DNA of 64,000 bases from CAVQGZ01 sp963712175 (GCA_963712175.1 CAVQGZ010000004.1:248001-312000), one strand, 5' to 3'. Positions 7,063-16,298 are shown, numbered from the stretch's first letter. Numbers and translations: made by a program. The notes: a model not told the origin generated them from the letters alone.

Positions 7063-8856
7063 TCACGCGTAGAGCTGCTCGATCTCGACGGCGTGGTCCT
7101 TCATCACAGCGACGCGCTTGAGCTTCATCGACGGAGTCAGGTGGCCGGTGTCCTCGGTCCAGTCCTCGCCGATGATCATGAACTTGCGGATCGACTCCGC
7201 GCGCGACACCGCCTTGTTCGCCTCGTCGACCACGGCCTGCATCTCGGCTCGCAGGACAGCGTCCTCCGCCAGTTCGAGCGCGCTGACGTCCTGCTTGCCG
7301 TGCTGCTCGGCCCAGGCCGGCAGGGCCTCGGCATCCAGCGTGATGAGAGCGGCGATGTAGGGGCGGGCATCCCCGACGACCATGCACTGGCTCACCAGGT
7401 GGTGTGCGCGGATCCGGTCCTCCAGCACGGCCGGTGCGACGTTCTTGCCACCGGCGGTGACCAGGATGTCCTTCTTGCGGCCCGTGATGCGGACGAAGCC
7501 CTCGTCGTCGATCTCGCCGATGTCGCCGGAGTGGAACCACCCGTCGTCGTCGATGACGTCGGCAGTGGCGTCCGGGTTGTGCCGGTATCCGTGGAAGATG
7601 TGTGGGCCCTTGAGCAGGATCTCGCCGTCCTCGGCGATCATCGCGCCGGTACCCTGGATCGGACGCCCGACAGTGCCGATCTTCACCGCGTCGGGTGTGT
7701 TGGCCGTTGATGGGGCAGACGTCTCGGTGAGCCCGTACCCCTCGAGCACCACCAGCCCGATCCCGCGGTAGAAGTGCCCCAGGCGCTCGCCCAGCGCGGC
7801 TCCCCCGGACAGGGCGTACTTGGCCTTCCCGCCGAGCGCAGCGCGGAGCTTGCCGTAGACCAGGCGGTCGAAGATCAGGTACTGCAGCTGGGTGAACAGG
7901 CTGGGCCCGCCGGTGTCCTGGGACCGGCTGTAGTCGATCGCCACCTGAGCCGCTCGGTCGAAGATGGGGCCACGACCTCCGGCGTGAGCCTTCTGGCTGG
8001 CGGAGTTGTAGACCTTCTCGAACACCCGCGGCACCGAGAAGAGGAATGTGGGCTGGAACGACCCGAGATCCTCGACCAGAGTGGTCGTGTCCGGGACGTG
8101 ACCGAGTCGGAGGCGAGCTGCTGCTGCCGCGAGCTCGACGATGCGACCGAAGACGTGCGCGAGAGGGAGGAACAGCAGCGTGGAGGCGTCATCCTCGAAC
8201 AACTGGCTGAGCGTCTCGATCGAGGTACGGGCGACGAAGAGGAAGTTGCCGTGGGTGAGCTCGCAGCCCTTGGGGCGTCCCGTTGTTCCGGACGTGTAGA
8301 TGATCGATGCGAGCGAGTCGGCGTTGACGGCGTTCCGGCGGTCCTCGACGTCGCCGTCGGTGACGTCGCCACCGGCACGGCTGAGGTCGTCCACGGCGCC
8401 GTCGTCGATGACCCAGACGTGACGGCAGTCGGGTGCGGTGTCCAGCACCTGCTGGACTGTGACGGCGTGGGCGGGGGTCTCGACGAAGACGCCAACGGCT
8501 CCGGAGTCCTCGAGGATCCACTGGACCTGCTCAGCCGAGGACGTCTCGTAGATCGGGACGACGACGCCTCCGGCGGTCCAGATGGCGAAGTCGAGGACGG
8601 TCCACTCGTAGCGGGTGCGAGACATGAGAGCGATGCGGTCGCCGGCCTGGACGCCGGCAGCCATGATGCCCTTCGCCACGGCGAAGACCTCGGCCCAGAA
8701 CGCAGCGGCTGTGACGTCCTTCCAGTGCCCCGTACCGGCGTCTCGACGCGAGTAGACGACCGCGTCGGGCGCCTCCACGGCATTGGTCATGGGGATCTCG
8801 GCGAGGTTGCCCTCGACTGGAAGCTCGATAGTGGCAGGCACCTCGTACTCACGCAT
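7063..8856 (-). CDS. Long-chain fatty acid CoA ligase (FadD15 type)
   Basis: 597 residues, the length of the AMP-forming long-chain acyl-CoA synthetases of the FadD15 group. Adenylation motifs are present: YTSGTTGRPKG (P-loop), GYGLTETSAP, and GWFHSGDIGEIDDEGFVRITGRKKD with the hinge and the catalytic C-terminal lysine region. It activates fatty acids to acyl-CoA for lipid synthesis or breakdown. The ATG at 8856 lies 6 nt after TAGTTT (8863-8868), so the mRNA is probably leaderless. fadD15 sits in the same neighbourhood in mycobacteria. Confidence 0.94.
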   Translation of the reverse strand: MREYEVPATIELPVEGNLAEIPMTNAVEAPDAVVYSRRDAGTGHWKDVTAAAFWAEVFAVAKGIMAAGVQAGDRIALMSRTRYEWTVLDFAIWTAGGVVVPIYETSSAEQVQWILEDSGAVGVFVETPAHAVTVQQVLDTAPDCRHVWVIDDGAVDDLSRAGGDVTDGDVEDRRNAVNADSLASIIYTSGTTGRPKGCELTHGNFLFVARTSIETLSQLFEDDASTLLFLPLAHVFGRIVELAAAAARLRLGHVPDTTTLVEDLGSFQPTFLFSVPRVFEKVYNSASQKAHAGGRGPIFDRAAQVAIDYSRSQDTGGPSLFTQLQYLIFDRLVYGKLRAALGGKAKYALSGGAALGERLGHFYRGIGLVVLEGYGLTETSAPSTANTPDAVKIGTVGRPIQGTGAMIAEDGEILLKGPHIFHGYRHNPDATADVIDDDGWFHSGDIGEIDDEGFVRITGRKKDILVTAGGKNVAPAVLEDRIRAHHLVSQCMVVGDARPYIAALITLDAEALPAWAEQHGKQDVSALELAEDAVLRAEMQAVVDEANKAVSRAESIRKFMIIGEDWTEDTGHLTPSMKLKRVAVMKDHAVEIEQLYA

Positions 8857-8862
8857 GCGCGC

Positions 8863-8868
8863 AAACTA
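8863..8868 (-). promoter_or_regulatory. -10 box of leaderless fadD promoter (TAGTTT-N6-ATG)
   Basis: TAGTTT on the minus strand ends exactly 6 nt before the ATG, with no ribosome site between. This places the transcription start at the start codon. Confidence 0.5.
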
Positions 8869-8933
8869 CCCGTGAGTAGGGCGATTCACTACGGTCAGGG
8901 TGGCCCGAAGCGACGAGAGCACGGGAGTGACCC

Positions 8934-9278
8934 ATGCCGACCCTCGACCTCGCCGACGAGACGTATGTTGCGGTTCCCCCCTCGGTGTTGGCACCAGAGC
9001 TGACAGCACCGGCGTTGCTGGCTGCGTGGTTCCCATCTCTGTCGTTCCAGGTGTTCATGGACCGCGGCGAGAAGGGGACACGGTGGAGCGTGACGGGCGA
9101 GGTCGACGGGTCGGTGGAGGTGTGGCTCGAGCCGATGGGCCGGGGGACTCTGGTGCATTGGTTCCTCCGCGGCGAGCCCTCGGACGGACGAGACGACGTG
9201 GGGAACTACCTGGACTCACTCAATGCTCGGATGTTCATGTTCAAGGACGACGCAGAAGCCCGGCACCTGGAGCCGTAG
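8934..9278 (+). CDS. Conserved hypothetical protein
   Basis: 114 residues, no signal peptide or membrane segment. Alternating hydrophobic strands (SLSFQVFMD, RWSVTGEVDG, SVEVWLEPMGRGTLVHWFLRGE) suggest a small beta-rich fold, possibly related to the SRPBCC protein encoded 9 bp downstream; this is only a guess. GGGAG precedes the ATG. A TACGGT box near 8892 may serve as promoter, divergent from fadD. Confidence 0.7.
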   Translation: MPTLDLADETYVAVPPSVLAPELTAPALLAAWFPSLSFQVFMDRGEKGTRWSVTGEVDGSVEVWLEPMGRGTLVHWFLRGEPSDGRDDVGNYLDSLNARMFMFKDDAEARHLEP

Positions 9279-9281
9279 GAT
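9276..9281 (+). promoter_or_regulatory. -10 box of leaderless SRPBCC promoter (TAGGAT-N6-GTG)
   Basis: TAGGAT overlaps the stop codon of the upstream gene and ends 6 nt before the GTG at 9288; no ribosome site is visible. This implies an internal leaderless promoter. Confidence 0.5.
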
Positions 9282-9287
9282 CGACAT

Positions 9288-9731
9288 GTGGCTGAGAGCA
9301 CAACGTCGAGCATCGTCATCCGTGCGAGTCCGAAGCAGATCATGGACGTTATCGCCCATGTCGAGGTGTATCCGGAGTGGACGCCCGGCGTCAGCGAGGT
9401 CGAGGTTCTCAGCGTCTTCGACGACGAGCACGAGCGAGTCGCCGAGGCCCGGTTCGTCATGGACCAGGCTGGCATCAAGGACGAGCACGTCTACGTCTAC
9501 GACTGGGACGAGCATGATGAGGTGCGCTGGCACCTTCGCGAGCCTGGCCGGATGGTTCGGGAACTGCAGGGCGTCTACGCCACCGAAGCTATCGACGGCG
9601 AGACCACCGAGGTCAGCTACTCACTTCACGTGGACGTATCCATACCCATGCTGGGGATGATGCGTCGCAAGGCAGAGAAGGTGATCACGGACACGGCGCT
9701 GAAGGGGCTCAAGCGCCGCGTGGAAGGCTGA
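9288..9731 (+). CDS. SRPBCC-family (polyketide cyclase/START-like) protein
   Basis: 147 residues of the SRPBCC/cyclase-dehydrase fold: N-terminal strand TSSIVIRASPKQIMDVIAHV, VYPEWTPGVSEVEVLSV, and a long C-terminal helix MMRRKAEKVITDTALKGLKRR. Such proteins bind a lipid or hydrophobic ligand in a cavity; the ligand is unknown. A homologue lies at the same place next to fadD15 in mycobacteria (Rv2185c, from memory). GTG start. Confidence 0.85.
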   Translation: MAESTTSSIVIRASPKQIMDVIAHVEVYPEWTPGVSEVEVLSVFDDEHERVAEARFVMDQAGIKDEHVYVYDWDEHDEVRWHLREPGRMVRELQGVYATEAIDGETTEVSYSLHVDVSIPMLGMMRRKAEKVITDTALKGLKRRVEG

Positions 9732-9768
9732 CTCGCTGCCCACTGGTCGCGCCGCCGATCGGTGGACG

Positions 9769-10241
9769 CTAGACGACCGCGCCGTCGTTGGGGTCGTATG
9801 GGTCCCGCTGCGTCCGCATGCGCGTGATGAGCACTCCGATGCCTGCCAAGAAGCCCGCAGCGCACACGGCGACGACAAGCCGAGACGAGACGCCAAGTGC
9901 TGTTGCCGCCAGAAGCACTAGCGGTGCGCCGATCACTGCGATCCACGCGGCCCATGTCAGGGCGTCCGCCCGGGGGAGTGGAGGGGGATCTGGTGGCACG
10001 AAGTGCTCGTCCGGAACGGCTCTCTCCAGCTCGGCGTCGACGTCCTCGCTGCTGCCGCGCCAGATGATGACGGGCTCGTTGCTTCGTCGTGGCGGCGTCG
10101 CTGATTCGCCGAGGGCGGGGTCTCGTCGTCCTCGGCCACGTTCTCAGCCTCGGGCCAGTCGGTGTCGCCGGTCGAGTCAGGCCCCCGCAGCGAGGCGACC
10201 AATCGCTCCCACTCCGCGTCGTCCGGGGTTCGCTCGGCCAT
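9769..10241 (-). pseudogene. Small two-helix membrane protein, frameshifted
   Basis: The N-terminal part (MAERTPDDAEWERLVASLRG, about 42 residues) and the C-terminal part (VIIWRGSSEDVDAELERAVP, then HFVPPDPPPLPRADALTWAA with two membrane helices) are in different frames. Adding one G to the GGGG run at 10117-10120 would join them as ...DDETP-ALGESATPP... into one 150-residue protein of a type common in actinobacteria (acidic N-terminus, FVPP(D/E)PPPLPR, two helices). A real one-base deletion and a sequencing error cannot be told apart here. It follows the hydrolase gene by 7 bp. Function unknown. Confidence 0.7.
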
Positions 10242-10248
10242 CGGCCGG

Positions 10249-11028
10249 TCAGCTCGCCGCGGCGGCAGAGGCCTCGTTGTCGGCAGAGACCCGCTCGATG
10301 AACGCCGCGGACCGCTCGAAGATCTTCTCGGCGTCGTGGTCGAGCGTGGCGACGTGCTGGGAGTGGGACAGCTCGACGTAGGTGAAGTCGTTCGAGCCGA
10401 TGTCGGCCTTGAGGATCTCCGTTGTCGTGCTGTCCACGAGGTTGTCGCCGGGGGCATGGAACACGATCGTCGGCTGGGTCACCCGGTGCAGGTCGCGAAC
10501 CAGCATCGGCCAGTGGTCGATGAAGGAGATGAGGGCGCGTACCGGCGTCTTGTCGTAGGCAACCTCGTCCATGCCCTCCTTCGCGATGTCGTTGCTGATC
10601 GCGGGGTACTCCTTGATGCGCAGGGCTCGCATGATCGGCACTAGGAACTTCGCGCGCGGGTCGCCGCTTCCGAGCGCAGGGTTGACCAGAAGGACGCCGT
10701 CGATCTCCGGGTGCTGCTGAGCGAGGTGCACGGCCAGAGCGCCACCCATGGACATGCCGCCGACGAACACGGTGTCGCACCGTTGGCGAAGCATCAGGTA
10801 CGACCGCTCCACGGCTGCGTACCAGTCCGCCCACCGGGTGCGGTTGCACTCGGCCACCGACGTGCCGTGACCTGGCAGTCTCGGTACGTCAACGGTGTGA
10901 CCGTGCTCAGCCAGGTACCTGCCCCATGGTCGTATCGATGCCGGTGATCCCGACAGGCCATGACTGAGCAGCACACCTGTGCTGCCACCGTCGGCGTGGA
11001 AGGGCTCGGCTCCGGGCATCAGTGGCAC
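10249..11028 (-). CDS. Alpha/beta hydrolase (carboxylesterase type)
   Basis: 259 residues. Oxyanion region HGLSGSP, nucleophile elbow GMSMGG (Ser near 91), an Asp in FHAPGDNLVD and a late His in SHSQHVATLDHD complete a catalytic triad. Resembles the Est30/monoacylglycerol-lipase-like esterases with a short cap. Substrate unknown; a lipid ester is plausible between fadD and plsC. Start GTG at 11028, with GAGACT 6 nt upstream; an ATG three codons in is an alternative. Confidence 0.9.
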   Translation of the reverse strand: MPLMPGAEPFHADGGSTGVLLSHGLSGSPASIRPWGRYLAEHGHTVDVPRLPGHGTSVAECNRTRWADWYAAVERSYLMLRQRCDTVFVGGMSMGGALAVHLAQQHPEIDGVLLVNPALGSGDPRAKFLVPIMRALRIKEYPAISNDIAKEGMDEVAYDKTPVRALISFIDHWPMLVRDLHRVTQPTIVFHAPGDNLVDSTTTEILKADIGSNDFTYVELSHSQHVATLDHDAEKIFERSAAFIERVSADNEASAAAAS

Positions 11029-11092
11029 GTGCCCAGTCTCGCACTCCAGATGTCAACCCGTCGAGGAGGGTTACGTGCGCCATATGAGTCGG

Positions 11093-11098
11093 TAGGGT
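11093..11098 (+). promoter_or_regulatory. -10 box of leaderless plsC promoter (TAGGGT-N6-GTG)
   Basis: TAGGGT ends 6 nt before the GTG at 11105 with no ribosome site. Divergent from the hydrolase promoter (GAGACT at 11035-11040 on the other strand). Confidence 0.55.
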
Positions 11099-11104
11099 CT
11101 ACCC

Positions 11105-11890
11105 GTGCTGTACTGGGTTCTCAAGAAGGGCGTGCTCGGCCCTCTGCTGACCAGCATCTACGACCCGTGGGTGGAAGGTCTGGAGCATGTTCCCGAGACC
11201 GGCGGCGCCATCTTCGCGAGCAACCACCTGTCCTTCAGCGACTCGATCTTCTTGCCGCTCGTCGTCAACCGGCGCATCACCTTTCTCGCCAAGGCCGACT
11301 ACTTCACCGGCGGAGGTGCGAAGGGACGCGCCACGGCGGCCTTCATGAAGGGTGTGGGGCAGGTGCCGATCGACCGCAGCGGCGGCAGCGCTGCCATGGC
11401 GGCCCTGAACACCGGAGTCCGCATCCTGAAGTCGGGTGAGATGCTCGCCCTCTATCCCGAGGGCACGCGCTCGCCCGACGGACGCCTCTACCGAGGCAAG
11501 ACCGGCGTGGCGCGCATGTCGCTCGAGGCCGGCGTCCCGGTGCTGCCGACGGCGATGATCGGTACCGACATCGTCCAGCCGACGGGCCAGAAGATCCCGA
11601 ACCGCGGCAAGGGCGTGGTGGGCATCCGCATCGGTGCCCCGCTGGACTTCAGCCGCTACGAAGGCATGGAGTCCGACCGTTTCGTGCTGCGCTCCATCAC
11701 CGACGAGATCATGTACGAGCTCATGGAGCTCTCTGGCCAGGAGTACGTCGACATGTATGCCCAGAAGGCCAAGCTGGAGATCGACGAGGCCAAGAAGGCC
11801 CAGAAGTCGGGCGTCCTGCCCGGGCCGGGGTCGACCCCTGCGGTCTCCGGGACGGCGGACGCCGCCTCCGATCACGCCGCCGCGAGCTGA
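11105..11890 (+). CDS. plsC: 1-acyl-sn-glycerol-3-phosphate acyltransferase
   Basis: 261 residues. Carries the PlsC motifs NHLSFSD (NHxxxxD catalytic motif), FMKGVGQVPIDR, and YPEGTRSPDGRLYRGKTG (glycerol-phosphate binding), then VPVLPTAMIGT. Acylates lysophosphatidate at the membrane in phospholipid synthesis. The C-terminal 45 residues are a charged helix and a low-complexity tail. Leaderless GTG start. A homologue lies in this neighbourhood in mycobacteria. Confidence 0.93.
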   Translation: MLYWVLKKGVLGPLLTSIYDPWVEGLEHVPETGGAIFASNHLSFSDSIFLPLVVNRRITFLAKADYFTGGGAKGRATAAFMKGVGQVPIDRSGGSAAMAALNTGVRILKSGEMLALYPEGTRSPDGRLYRGKTGVARMSLEAGVPVLPTAMIGTDIVQPTGQKIPNRGKGVVGIRIGAPLDFSRYEGMESDRFVLRSITDEIMYELMELSGQEYVDMYAQKAKLEIDEAKKAQKSGVLPGPGSTPAVSGTADAASDHAAAS

Positions 11891-11992
11891 CGGAGCCCGG
11901 CGCCACGACCTGCCGCCTGCGTCCGAGTCATTCGCACGTATAGGTGGTCAGCTCTCGGACGCAATGGGTGAGGGTGACGCCCGTCGGCGTCG

Positions 11993-13225
11993 CTAGTGCG
12001 GGCCGACTCCCTCGGCCAGCGGTCCCTTGGCCTGGCCGATGTCGTCGAGCATGTCGGTGAACCATGGCTGCTCGATGTCGAAGGGCTTGCCGCCCTTGAT
12101 GCGCTCGAACTCGATCGCCCGCAGGCGTCCGCCGTTCTCGGTGTCGTGCCCGATGACGCCGTCCTTGCCGGCTAGGGCACACCTGATCGCGTAGTCGCAC
12201 ATGGCCTGGATCAGCCGCAGGTCGTCACGGTTGGCACGCGACGAGCGGGCGTAGTAGCCGCTCTTCTGCACCATCGACTTCTGCGCGCCGAGGCGGTCGG
12301 TGAGCTGCTTGGCGAACCACTGACCGGGGTTGAGGGTGTCGATACGGGGGTGGCCATAGGCATCGCGTTCGACGGGCTCTCCCGCAGCCTCCTTCTCGGC
12401 GATGATCGTGTCGATCCCGGCGCCCTCGGACAGGAAGATCGTCACGTTGCCGTGCTTGTCCATGAGCCCGCGCAGGCGGTCGACCTCAGCGTCGAAGTCA
12501 ACGGCCATCTCAGGGACGTAGATACCGTGCACGTCCCAGGACTCCTGGTCGACGCCCACCTCGGGCGCCCACTCCTGGCGACCGAGCCAGTGGCGGTAGC
12601 GGCGCGCGGTCTCAGCGGTCAGCCATCCGCAGGAGCGGCCCATGATCTCGTGGATGATCAGCATCCGAGGGTTGGACGACTTCTCGGCCACGATGTGGGT
12701 CGCGAACTCCGCGCTCGCCTCGGCGGCGCTCTGGGCGCCGAGCGTCATCCGGATGGGCCACACGTCGTTGTCGATCGTCTTGGGCAGCCCGACGACCAGC
12801 AGCTCGCGTGCCTGGGTGCGCAGGTGCAGGGCCAGGTCGCGCGCCGAGAGGTTCGTGTCGTCGCCGCCGATGGTGTGCAGGACGTCGACGCCGTCCGCCG
12901 CGAGCTGCTTGGCGGCCACGTCGAGGGGGTCCTCACCCTCCTTGACCAGGCCTCGCTTGACCGCGTCCTTGACGTTGGTGAGCTTGACACGGCTGTTGCC
13001 CAAGGGACTGCCACCGAAGTCGTGCAGCAGGGACGCCTTCTGGCGCATCTCGGTGTCGAACGTCACCGAGTCGCCGGTCAGCAGGCCGGCGTAGCCGTCC
13101 CGGTAGCCGATGATCTCGATGCCGGGTGCGACCTCGGTGTAGCGCTCGACGAGTGCTCCAACGGCCGAGGAGAGACAGGGGGCCAGACCGCCAGCAGTCA
13201 GCAGGGCAACCTTGCGGATGTACAT
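11993..13225 (-). CDS. pfp: Pyrophosphate-dependent 6-phosphofructokinase
   Basis: 410 residues. Starts with the nucleotide-site motif LLTAGGLAPCLSSAVG. Has GGDDT in place of the ATP-type GGDGS and PKTIDND in place of PGTIDND. The extra Asp and Lys are the residues known to favour pyrophosphate over ATP. MGRSCGWLT contributes to the fructose-6-phosphate site. Catalyses reversible PPi-driven phosphorylation of fructose 6-phosphate in glycolysis and gluconeogenesis. ATG at 13225 lies 7 nt after TAGGGT on the minus strand. Divergent from aroG. Confidence 0.92.
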   Translation of the reverse strand: MYIRKVALLTAGGLAPCLSSAVGALVERYTEVAPGIEIIGYRDGYAGLLTGDSVTFDTEMRQKASLLHDFGGSPLGNSRVKLTNVKDAVKRGLVKEGEDPLDVAAKQLAADGVDVLHTIGGDDTNLSARDLALHLRTQARELLVVGLPKTIDNDVWPIRMTLGAQSAAEASAEFATHIVAEKSSNPRMLIIHEIMGRSCGWLTAETARRYRHWLGRQEWAPEVGVDQESWDVHGIYVPEMAVDFDAEVDRLRGLMDKHGNVTIFLSEGAGIDTIIAEKEAAGEPVERDAYGHPRIDTLNPGQWFAKQLTDRLGAQKSMVQKSGYYARSSRANRDDLRLIQAMCDYAIRCALAGKDGVIGHDTENGGRLRAIEFERIKGGKPFDIEQPWFTDMLDDIGQAKGPLAEGVGPH

Positions 13226-13232
13226 GGCGCCA

Positions 13233-13238
13233 ACCCTA
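13233..13238 (-). promoter_or_regulatory. -10 box of leaderless pfp promoter (TAGGGT-N7-ATG)
   Basis: TAGGGT on the minus strand, 7 nt before the ATG of pfp, without a ribosome site. Confidence 0.5.
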
Positions 13239-13330
13239 ATGCGGGACGCCGAAGCGGCGGGAAGGGTCTGGGCGCGCCGGGCGGTAGGCGTGCGGAGCGG
13301 TGTCAGGACGTCGCAGTGCGCCGACGCATC

Positions 13331-13336
13331 TACCCT
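13331..13336 (+). promoter_or_regulatory. -10 box of leaderless aroG promoter (TACCCT-N7-GTG)
   Basis: TACCCT ends 7 nt before GTG 13344; no ribosome site. This supports that GTG as the true start rather than an upstream in-frame codon. Confidence 0.5.
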
Positions 13337-13343
13337 TGACCTC

Positions 13344-14720
13344 GTGACCGCTCCAACCGACCTCGCGCGGCTGGCTGATCTGACGGCGCTCGAGGAGCTC
13401 GCGGAGGCTGTGCGCGCCCGTCCTGCCGCTCAGCAGCCGGACTGGCCTGACCGCGCGGCCGTCGACCGCGTGGGGGGCGAGCTGGCGACGCTGCCGCCGC
13501 TCGTGTTCGCCGGGGAGTGCGACTCCCTGCGCGACCAGATGGCGTCGGTGGCTCGGGGCGAGGCATTCCTGCTGCAGGGCGGTGACTGCGCGGAGACCTT
13601 TGCCGACCTGTCGGCCGACCAGGTGCGGGACAAGATCAAGACGATCCTGCAGATGTCGGTCGTCCTCACCTACGCCGCGAGCGTGCCGGTGGTCAAGGTC
13701 GCGCGCATGGCCGGGCAGTTCGGCAAGCCGCGCTCCAGCGGGGTCGAGGTGCGCGACGGGGTGTCGCTGCCGTCCTACCGCGGTGACGCTGTGAACGACT
13801 TGGCGTTCGTCGCCGACGCGCGTCGGCCCGACCCGGCGCGGCTGCAGCGGGCGTACCACGCAGCCGCGGCCACGCTGAACCTGATTCGGGCGTTCGTCCA
13901 CGGCGGCTACGCCGACCTGCGCCAGGTACACGCCTGGAACACCGACTTCGTCCGCGACAGCCGATCCGGGATGCGGTACGAGCGGCTCGCACGCGAGATC
14001 GATCGGGCCATGGCGTTCATGAAGGCGATCGATGCCGACTCCCCGTCGCTGCAGGGCGTGAACCTCTACTCGTCGCACGAGGCGCTGCTGCTGGACTACG
14101 AGCTTCCGTTGACGCGCATCGACTCGCGCACCCGCCTGCCGTACGACGTGTCAGGCCACATGATCTGGATCGGGGAGCGCACCCGCCAGCTCGACGGCGC
14201 CCACGTCGAGTTCGCCTCGCGCGTGCGAAACCCGGTGGGAGTGAAGCTGGGTCCATCGACGCGACCCGAGGACGCTGTGGCGCTGGCTGAGCGGCTCGAC
14301 CCGATGCGCGAGCCTGGGCGTCTGACCTTCATCACGCGGATGGGGGCTGACCGGGTTCGCGACGTGCTGCCGCCGATCGTGGAGAAGGTGCGCGCCGCGG
14401 GCATCGAGGTCGCCTGGGTGACCGACCCCATGCACGGCAACACCTACGGCACCGAGAACGGCTACAAGACGCGCCACCTCGACCAGATCATGGACGAGGT
14501 TCGCGGCTTCTTCGAGGTCCACCGTGGCCTCGGGACCGTGCCGGGAGGCATGCACATCGAGCTCACCGGCGACGACGTCACCGAGTGTCTCGGTGGCGGA
14601 GCAGATCTGCTGGAGGCCGACCTCGACTCGCGGTACGAGACGGCGTGCGACCCCCGCCTGAACCGCTCGCAGTCGCTCGAGCTGGCCTTCTTGGTGGCCG
14701 AGCTGCTCCAGGAGCAGTAG
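13344..14720 (+). CDS. aroG: 3-deoxy-7-phosphoheptulonate synthase, class II
   Basis: 458 residues, class II (plant/mycobacterial type) DAHP synthase. Condenses phosphoenolpyruvate and erythrose 4-phosphate, the first step of the shikimate pathway. Motifs: LPPLVFAGECDSLR, LLQGGDCAETF (metal Cys), GQFGKPRS, WNTDFVRDS, VTDPMHGNTY (catalytic and metal residues) and ELTGDDVTECLGG. The GTG start is set by protein length and the TACCCT box; an open frame continues upstream but looks non-coding. Adjacent to pknL-type genes in mycobacteria as well. Confidence 0.95.
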   Translation: MTAPTDLARLADLTALEELAEAVRARPAAQQPDWPDRAAVDRVGGELATLPPLVFAGECDSLRDQMASVARGEAFLLQGGDCAETFADLSADQVRDKIKTILQMSVVLTYAASVPVVKVARMAGQFGKPRSSGVEVRDGVSLPSYRGDAVNDLAFVADARRPDPARLQRAYHAAAATLNLIRAFVHGGYADLRQVHAWNTDFVRDSRSGMRYERLAREIDRAMAFMKAIDADSPSLQGVNLYSSHEALLLDYELPLTRIDSRTRLPYDVSGHMIWIGERTRQLDGAHVEFASRVRNPVGVKLGPSTRPEDAVALAERLDPMREPGRLTFITRMGADRVRDVLPPIVEKVRAAGIEVAWVTDPMHGNTYGTENGYKTRHLDQIMDEVRGFFEVHRGLGTVPGGMHIELTGDDVTECLGGGADLLEADLDSRYETACDPRLNRSQSLELAFLVAELLQEQ

Positions 14721-14820
14721 GAGCGCGGCTGCCGATTGTGGTGGCAGACCGCGGCAGATTCCTGTCCACATCTTCGCCCGAGCCCTTGCCTAAGGCGCAG
14801 TTCAGGGGCATGATTAGCAC

Positions 14821-16215
14821 ATGTGTTCGAACGGGCTAGGTGTCGTCTCGCCGGGCGTTGGGCCCGGTGCACCGACGAGCCTGGCTCGCCGGCTGCACGA
14901 TGTGCTGGACGGCCTGCTGAGCGCCGATCTCAACGTGCTCGGCGCTGACGAGCATGCGCAGCTCGTGGCGAGTCTGGTGAAGGCTCAGTCCCGGCTGCAG
15001 GCGGCAGTTGTCGACTCGGTCGGCGCGTTCGACGCCGCGCAGGTGGCAGCGGTGTCGCGGCATCGCACGACAAAGCGATGGCTGGAGCACCGGACGCGCC
15101 TGTCGGCCGGCGCAGCCTCGGGTCTCGTGCGCCAGTCTCGTGCGCTGCGCGACCACCTGCGTGGCACGCGTGACGCACTCGCGTGCGGGCAGATCAGCCC
15201 GCAGCACGCCTCGGTCATCACGACCGTGGTGCGCACGGTCGGGGTCGAGCATGCGGTGGTGGCCGAACCCATCCTTCTCGAGCTGGCGCGGCATCGTGAC
15301 CCGGCGACGGTAGGCAAGGCGACGGCTGCACTGCTTGCCGAGGTCAGCCCGGACAAGGCCGAGAAGGCGCTGCACGACGCCTACGAGCGCCGCGGGTTGC
15401 GGTTGCGCGTGGTCGGCGACCACGGGTACCTGGACGGGGTCTTCGACCTCGAGTCGACGGAGCTCATCTCCTCAGCCCTCATGCCCCTGATGCGTCCCGG
15501 TGGGCTCGAGGACAACCGACGAGCAGAGCAGCGGCGCGCTGACGCCCTGCTCGACATCGCGCAGTACCACCTCGCCCATGCCGAGAGGCCGGTGCTGGGT
15601 GGGCACCGACCGCACCTGTCGGTGGTCATCGACGCCGACCAGCTTCCGCCCGTCGACGGCGCCGGGGCATCTGGCGGCGCGCTCGACGTTGAGCCAGTCG
15701 GCTCGGAGCGACCTCAGCGCGGCTGGGTGGGAGTGATGTCGCTGCCGTGGACGTCAACGGCCGTGCCCGCGTCGGTCGCCCGGCGCTGGACGTGTGACGC
15801 TGTTCTGACTCCTGTCGTGGCGCGGCTGGTCGGCCGGCGTCGCCACAGCGTGCCGATCACGCGCGACCCGGTGTGGCTGCCGCTCGACGTCGGCCGGTCC
15901 CAGCGCACAGCCACACCTGCCCAGCTCAAGGCGCTCGGCGTCCGGGACGGGGGGTGCATCCATCCCGGCTGCTCGCGCACCCCGGCCTACTGCGACGCGC
16001 ACCACGTCGTGCACTGGATCGACGACGGGCCAACGGCCGTGTCCAACATGGTGCTGCTGTGTCGACATCATCATCGGACGCTGCATGCCGGCCACTGGAC
16101 GATCCATCCCGATCCCGGGAGTCCCGGACTGTTCTGGACCCGCGACGCCCAAGGGCTGCATCAGGCGCAGACCGGCACCGACCGATCACCTCCGTCACCC
16201 GTGCTGGCCGCCTGA
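14821..16215 (+). CDS. DUF222 and HNH endonuclease domain protein
   Basis: 464 residues. The N-terminal two thirds match the DUF222 (13E12-repeat) pattern of helical segments. The C-terminal HNH nuclease domain (from about 379) has a zinc pair CIHPGC, the AYCDAHHVVHWIDDG core and LCRHHHRTLHAG. These proteins are abundant and often multicopy in actinobacteria; their biological role is not established, though some sit in mobile repeats. ATG lies 6 nt after CATGAT. No terminal repeats or integration signs are seen around it. Confidence 0.9.
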   Translation: MCSNGLGVVSPGVGPGAPTSLARRLHDVLDGLLSADLNVLGADEHAQLVASLVKAQSRLQAAVVDSVGAFDAAQVAAVSRHRTTKRWLEHRTRLSAGAASGLVRQSRALRDHLRGTRDALACGQISPQHASVITTVVRTVGVEHAVVAEPILLELARHRDPATVGKATAALLAEVSPDKAEKALHDAYERRGLRLRVVGDHGYLDGVFDLESTELISSALMPLMRPGGLEDNRRAEQRRADALLDIAQYHLAHAERPVLGGHRPHLSVVIDADQLPPVDGAGASGGALDVEPVGSERPQRGWVGVMSLPWTSTAVPASVARRWTCDAVLTPVVARLVGRRRHSVPITRDPVWLPLDVGRSQRTATPAQLKALGVRDGGCIHPGCSRTPAYCDAHHVVHWIDDGPTAVSNMVLLCRHHHRTLHAGHWTIHPDPGSPGLFWTRDAQGLHQAQTGTDRSPPSPVLAA

Positions 16216-16298
16216 GGCGGACGAGCCGATCGGTGAGCCGGAGCGCTGAGTCCGATTTCCGCTAGGAACTGGGGTGGCTGTGAGGCAGTGTTGCGGTC

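Noticed and set aside
14720..14820. Small RNA or gene between aroG and the DUF222 gene
   Set aside because: Only weak local palindromes and no open frame or terminator pattern.
14821..16215. DUF222-HNH gene as part of a mobile element or intron
   Set aside because: No terminal repeats, reverse transcriptase, recombinase or interrupted gene is seen beside it.
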